From NCBI GenBank assembly GCA_034509735.1, contig JACGWO010000012.1, positions 27,371,188-27,435,187 on the forward strand: a DNA stretch of 64,000 nt. Direction: 5' to 3'. A model generated the notes under the pieces. The model did no database searches, was not told the origin of the DNA, and saw only the letters and a list, made by a program, of their open reading frames with translations. The stretch is from Sesamum alatum (lineage: Eukaryota > Streptophyta > Magnoliopsida > Lamiales > Pedaliaceae). Below are positions 58,509 to 64,000 of this stretch, piece after piece. Position numbers and translations under genes: made by a program. Position 1 is the first letter of the stretch, and each line of letters opens with the position of its first letter.

Positions 58509-60624
58509 GATTAATTGCGTGATTTTTCCATTCTTGAGGTATTTATATTTATGTCTAAATCCAATTCAATTGTGTTTGTTCTGGCAATCGTTGGTTGTTC
58601 TTCATGTTACAATAATTATCCACTCAAATTGTTTCTGATGACAGAAGGCTAGTTATTAGCAGGGATGTGTTGGTTCTGCTCTAAGTTTGGTTCACTATAC
58701 GAGTGATATTCCATAATAACAATGAGTAGGTAATCGTCGGTGCCGTTGATGACTGCTAGAAGTGGTGGAAAGTAAAGGGTGTTTGCAGTTTGCACGAGCT
58801 TATTTCAAGCGCTCATTGGTTTTTTTTGGTTGAAAATAAGCTGAAAATTGTGTTCTTGATTAACAGTTTATAATGTGAACTTTGAACAGTTAAATTAAAC
58901 TGATTTAAGCAAAAAATTCCAATCAACTCTTGTAACTTCTTGGTAAAATTATAATTCCCAACCACGGCTAAATTCTGCAACTTTGAGTTCCCGCCATAAA
59001 ACTAGAAACTATTGCAAACGTGACCATACTGCTGGAAATAATGTTTGACGAAGGAAAGAGAGGAAATTGTCTCTTGTTTTATTGTTGCTGTGTGCATATT
59101 AATAAGTAGGAGAATATAGTTTGTAAATATTGGATTCGTATAGTTTTGCTGTTAGGCATTGTCCATTGAACTTAGAAGCATGTAATGGTTTTACCGACTC
59201 GGGTCCAGTGACTGTTGAAACTGTATTTTGTAGCTTTCTTGGTTTGGGAAGGGTTGAATTTTCCACTGTTTCTTCTTTTCGATATAGAGTGTTTCTGTGT
59301 ATTGAATGTTGAGTTCAATTTCAACTAAGCTGATCACAATCTGGTTATTGTCAGTATAAGAAACTTTGCCCGGTAGATGTAAGAGATTTATCACATTCCT
59401 TGACAGTAACTTGATCTGCAGCCGACAAGTTAAACAAGCAGATTTTAGCAGAAGAACGCCATAGATTTGCATGGTTTCAAAATCACACAAAACCTCCCTG
59501 AAGTTACAGAATTGTAAAAGTGCATTTGTGATCTTTGCGTGGAATGTATAATATAATTGTTAGGAGATTAATTTCTACTCACATACCACAGCTACTCGTA
59601 TAATTTTGTTTGAAATCATCTGTAGTTCATCGATTTGCAGAGTCATCTTTCTCTTTATTTGAAGATTTAATGTAAGATATAATGCAATTGAATTAAAGAT
59701 CAACTGATAATTTTACTTCTAACTGTGTCTGTGTGTCATGATGCAGCATTCTTGTTGTTCCTACTTTAACTATTCCTGTGCCAATGATAGACCGAGAACG
59801 CAGAGACCACAAGGAACTGGGAAACGAAGCAGCATTCTCGGAAAAAATCTCATGTTAATTGGGTTCAGCCATATTGGCTTGAAGAATTAAAGCTATTAAT
59901 GACCTGAGGCTTTGCTGAATGAAGGTATTGTCTCGAAGATCATTCATTGGTTGGGTCCAATGTGCTGAAAGGAAAAAGCGACGACTGAAGCTGTTTAAGG
60001 GGTTTGCTGAATCCTGTTCCAGAGCTAACGATCGTTATTACTGAGACCACATCGGAAATTTCTGGATTTATTTACATAAGTTGTTCTTTGGTTCTTTACG
60101 AGGTTGCAAAATTGGCAAGTCATGAAGAGCATGTACGTCCATTGACTTTATATCTCTCCGATTTCATGTTCTCGACTCAATGCCATTGTTTATGCAGACA
60201 GCCCTTATTGAGCATCAAGAATTCAAGATGTTATTATGATGTTTAAAGTTTTTTGATGCGTACTTCAACTCAATGTAATGTGACTAAACTGCTGTTACAG
60301 GGCTCTGTTTGCTGAACATAAACTTTTCTTTCAGACACTTGCTTCTGCTTTCTGGAATTGCATTCTCCTCTATTTTTTTTTTTGAGTTTTACGCGATGTG
60401 GTGCCTAATTAGGGATGCTTCGAGCAACTGATCCAACGTCCCACATTGCCTTGATCGAGATGAATCAAGGGAACAAAACTCAGGCAAAAGAACTAAATGA
60501 TGAGAAAATTAACATAAGCTGGCTAGCCATAAAGAACTGCTCAAGTTCACTCATATACATATATATATATATATATACCAACATTTTGAGAACATGTTTT
60601 GCTATATGTAAGAGATTGAGCTAC
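58509..60624. other. Intergenic, uL18 3' region
   Basis: No coding sequence was recognised. The stretch 59745-60300 has balanced base composition and could be a 3' untranslated exon of the uL18 transcript, since a possible acceptor (TGATGCAG at 59745-59752) precedes it; this is a weak inference. A (TA)n run lies at about 60560-60580, close to the WRKY stop. Confidence 0.4.
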
Positions 60625-63600
60625 TCAGAAAGAGGTGAAACAGTCATGGTCTGAGGAGTTTGAGTCGTCGCAGGGAGAGTGGTTGTGTCTACCTTCGTAC
60701 GTTGTTATCACCATTCGACAATCCTCTGATAAACGCTCCACCCGTTTCTTGACTCGACAATTGCTGTGTGTACATCTGTAATAACTTCTGCAAACGAAAA
60801 TAGATCGATTTTTTCAGTTATTATTAAATTTTTTTCATCTATTGATAGATCAGTAATATGTACAGAATAATCAACAATAATTTTCGGAATTTGATGAAGC
60901 GTTTTTTTGGATTTTCAACTTGTTTTTCTACTTCAAAATGCTGACAAACGTTTTCCAGACAGTATGTAAATTTTTGCAAGGAAAAAATTTCATCTAGACA
61001 AATCATACAGATGTCCAATGCAACGCTCATGAACGTCGGATACTTAAATTTTGGGGTGTAGAATTTAAGAAAAGTGATCAATTATTAAAAAAGAAAAAAA
61101 TACGACAACTATTGTATTGTATGATTTTTTTTTTTGTTTTTTTTTTTCAATGAGAAGCTATATGATGTAGGAAAATTGAACAAATTGCAGAAAATCAAAC
61201 GAAACGAGAATTTTAAAATAAAGTTTAAATGAAAAAGGAAAAAGATATTGCAGAAAATAGAAGAGAAGAGAACAAAAGAAGTAAAAATAAAACATCAAGA
61301 TTCAGTTATTGAATTCATGAATGGTTGGTAGAGGGTCTAGCTAGCCCATGTATTTGTAGGTTCTTAATGAAAATAAAATTCAAGAACGCATAAAAATAAG
61401 CTAAGCAAGAAATTCTTAGAAAATAAACTTCAAAAAAACTAAAATATTCATTTCTTATATATTACACAATTCCTTCTCGATCCCCATCATTATATAGTCC
61501 TCTTTTCCATTAAGTTTTCATGAAATTTGAAGGTTTCTTTCAATTTTTAGTGAGGTTTGGTTATGGTAATCTAAGCAGCGAAAGCTACGAATCTTAATGC
61601 ATAGAATGCCAAAGTATTTTGAGTCATAAAATTCTGATAAATTCGGGCTTAATACAATTTATCTTCTTGTGATATTGTAAATGAGCAAATTACTCCCTAT
61701 AAAAAAAAATAGCAATTTATCTCCTATGTTATTTATAATGGAGCAATTTACCTCCCTAGACTGAGAGGTAATTAAATTGATTCACAGGGAAGTAAATTGC
61801 TATTTTATTTTTTATAGGGAGATAATTTGCTAATTTGCAATATCACCAGGGGGTTGGTTGCATTTTTCCCAATTCTAAAACATCCTTTTGAAAATAATGA
61901 ATGTGTAAGAAATAAGAGAATTATATGTATTACTACACACACATATATATATATATATATATGATTCAAACTGACAAACATATATAGTTTTTTTTTTGTC
62001 TTAATTAATTAAGACTTTAACTTGTTGAAATATTTGCTAGTTTTCTAGAAATTTCAGAAAACATGATTTCGTGCAGCAATTGGGAGGATATCATGTGAAA
62101 AAATTAGATAAACATGAATTATATATATATATATATTGAGAATGTTATAATATACGATTGATCGAATTATGCATGAAGAGTACTGTTGATACTTTCATTT
62201 ATTGACAGAATATTAATTTAAAATATGTTGGTAACCATATTGGAAGTAGAAGAGGAATTTTTCAAGCGACAAATAAATAAAAAGTATATACTTTTAGGAG
62301 AAATATAAAAATAGTTCACTTAATTTCCCTCTCTTGTAGACATATAATAACTTCTTTTTATTTATTTTAATCCATTCTCAGGGCCGGGGTGAAGGCTTAT
62401 TAGAGAAACTAATGACATAAATATACAACAATATTATTATATATATCCTCAAAAAATAAAAAAGAAAAGGGACATAATGAAAAACTAAAAAAAATTTAAT
62501 GAAGGAGGAACAAAATAAATAATTAAAGTCCATGCAGCTTTTTAATTAATTAGGGAGGATTTTACTGATAACACTCTTTCTAAATAAATGTTAAAACTTA
62601 ATTAAGTGGATGTGACAGTACTACTCTTCCAATACTTTCCCATTAATCTCTAGTTTGTATTTGCAAAATATATCTACATTTTCTCATGTGATAATACATA
62701 ATCTGAATATTAATTAATTAGAACAAGTATAAATTTATTATGATTATTATTATTCTAATTAAATCTCTCTCCTTATTTCGTTCAGTTTGCAATAAACTTC
62801 AAAAAAGACATCAAGGAAACAAGTAATCAGCAAATATATATGTAATTAATTCTTAAAATTTTCATTTAAGAACACAAATCCCAAGATGAAGTATTCATCA
62901 TCACCAAATTAAATTAGATTAATGAAAACTATATATATGAAATTAACTAAATAATTAATTAAAGTAATTAAATTACCTGGGATGAAGGCTGTTCTTGACA
63001 ACCTTCTGACCGTACTTCCTCCATTTGTAGCCATCATCAAGAACATCCACATCACTCCTTGTCTGAAAGCAAAATCTTGGCTCCCTCAGCTTTCTCCTTA
63101 TCTTCACTTTGCTCTTCTCTGCTGCTGCTGATGCTGATGAACTCCTCCACCTCCATTTATATATTCCACATTAATTATTCAGAAATTAATTAAGAAAAAA
63201 AACTATATATTACAGAGAAAGTACGTAATTAAAAGATCAGACTCTGATCAAAACAACATGAGTGTACAATTAATGACTGCAGAAAGTTATACATAGTGGA
63301 AGCAGCACTGTCTTCTTTCCTCAGACTTTGCAATAGTTCTTTTCACCACTGTTAATTAATTATCATGGGGACATGCACCAAACAAACATATATATATGTC
63401 ATGAGAAATCACTACCTATACATACATGTGTGCGTGTATATATAGGTATGTACGTATGCATATGTATATATAGGGTTTCTGCATATATACGTATATGTAC
63501 ACCAAGAAAACCCTTTTGTTTTCCCACTTCATTGGAGCATTAATCTTCCCAAAAGAAAAGCTCCCACTCATCATCTCCTCATGAAGTTCCCACATGGGTC

Positions 63601-63638
63601 CATCAAGCAGATCTCTATATAACTAGGGTTTAGTATCC

Positions 63639-63673
<35 letters not shown>

Positions 63674-63845
63674 TCATAATTGATCATATATATATATACT
63701 TGATGAAGTTGAAAAGAGTTATGAACAGAAAAAGAAAAAGAAGGGATTGAATGAAAATGCAATGATACCAAGAATTGGCACCCTCGTTCGTGTTACCACT
63801 GCAATTTTCATCATTCACACCTTTCGGATCCACTCCTCCTCCCAC
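60625..63845 (-). CDS. WRKY12: WRKY12-like transcription factor, last three exons (5' end outside the window)
   Basis: Group IIc WRKY transcription factor; WRKY12 in Arabidopsis represses secondary wall formation in pith and affects flowering (family knowledge). Exons: 63845-63769, 63150-62977, 60787-60625, joined with GT-AG sites; together 137 codons plus TGA at 60627-60625. The exon 63845-63769 reads [17 protein letters not shown] and joins as NSWWRSS. The DNA-binding part reads [20 protein letters not shown], then WRKYGQK, then the zinc finger C-X4-C-X23-H-X-H. The intron between 62977 and 60787 splits the Arg codon of HPR/SYYRC, the usual position for group IIc. The C-terminus SDHDCFTSF matches the WRKY12 type rather than WRKY13. 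The first exon lies mostly or wholly beyond 64000. Confidence 0.92.
61648..61872. mobile_element. Fold-back MITE-like element in the WRKY intron
   Basis: The left arm reads ...TGTGATATTGTAAATGAGCA AATTACTCCCTATAAAAA... in two parts and the right arm is its complement (TTTTTATAGGGAGATAATTTGC, then GCAATATCACCAGGGGG). The loop includes AGGTAATTAAATTGATTCAC. It is related to 23757-23870 and to 13960-14090. It sits in the 2.2-kb intron of the WRKY gene. Confidence 0.6.
63642..63669. repeat. (GA)n microsatellite
   Basis: About 14 GA units in the first visible intron of the WRKY gene (63151-63768). The same intron has several ATATAT and TACGTATG stretches at 63395-63500. Confidence 0.9.
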
Positions 63846-64000
63846 CTACACATTAATAGAGTAATAATTAATCAAAATTTGGGGAAAAAAAAGATATAAT
63901 ATTGTAATAAAAGCAAGATCTTAACAATGAAGCAACTAACAAGAATGAGATCGACCAACTTAAAGGGCCACCTTTGATATATATCAACCAAGAATTTCAA

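Noticed and set aside
59130..60246. Short open frames between uL18 and WRKY
   Set aside because: They have no domain and lie in what is probably untranslated or intergenic sequence.

Overview
The window is nuclear DNA of a flowering plant, most likely a eudicot. It is AT-rich, carries introns with GT-AG borders, and holds a cluster of CC-NBS-LRR (CNL) resistance genes, a 20-exon ALG12 gene, a plant-only PORR-domain gene and a WRKY gene. The species cannot be fixed from the sequence; an asterid such as a Lamiales member is a guess.

Region 1 (1-27283) is a tandem array of RPS2/RPS5-type CNL genes, all on the + strand and all without introns: a 3' fragment (1-261), then A (2514-5508), B (6382-9278), C (10610-13456), D (14813-17775), E (19914-22931) and F (24722-27283). 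None is an intact full-length reading frame. A has one extra base in the LRR region. C is open from the start codon but has lost its last LRR part to an inserted low-complexity block. B, D, E and F carry frameshifts, a nonsense codon or deletions. B and D form one subclass with a shared 5' flank, and A, C, E and F form another. DNA transposon remains (a Mutator-like MITE with target duplication, fold-back elements, a short Helitron) fill the gaps.

Region 2 (27284-42760) is rearranged. It holds a decayed copy of the last three exons of ALG12 (28529-29886), a short NB-ARC fragment (30184-30414), and a giant inverted repeat (31725-34220 against 34640-37225) whose arms each carry a PORR-domain gene copy, one dead (+) and one nearly intact (-). 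After these come a roughly 214-bp tandem satellite (38255-39950), a fold-back element with clean ends, and an LRR fragment (42090-42727). Fold-back elements rich in GGTCGC/GCGACC lie at the edges of both NLR fragments.

Region 3 (42761-64000) is conserved single-copy sequence: ALG12 (minus, 43059-54581, 20 coding exons joined here by splice sites and reading frame, 494 aa), a small secreted cysteine-rich peptide gene whose expected ATG reads ACG (56529-56804), a mitochondrial-type ribosomal protein uL18 (58119-58508), and the last three exons of a WRKY12-like transcription factor (minus, 60625 to beyond 63845).

The CNL genes would encode intracellular immune receptors. ALG12 acts in the ER on the N-glycan precursor, PORR proteins splice organellar group II introns, uL18 belongs to the organellar ribosome, and WRKY12 controls secondary wall formation. 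These last genes are unrelated neighbours and not an operon-like unit. The most unusual structures are the PORR palindrome, the ALG12 tail duplication, the satellite and the ACG-start peptide gene.
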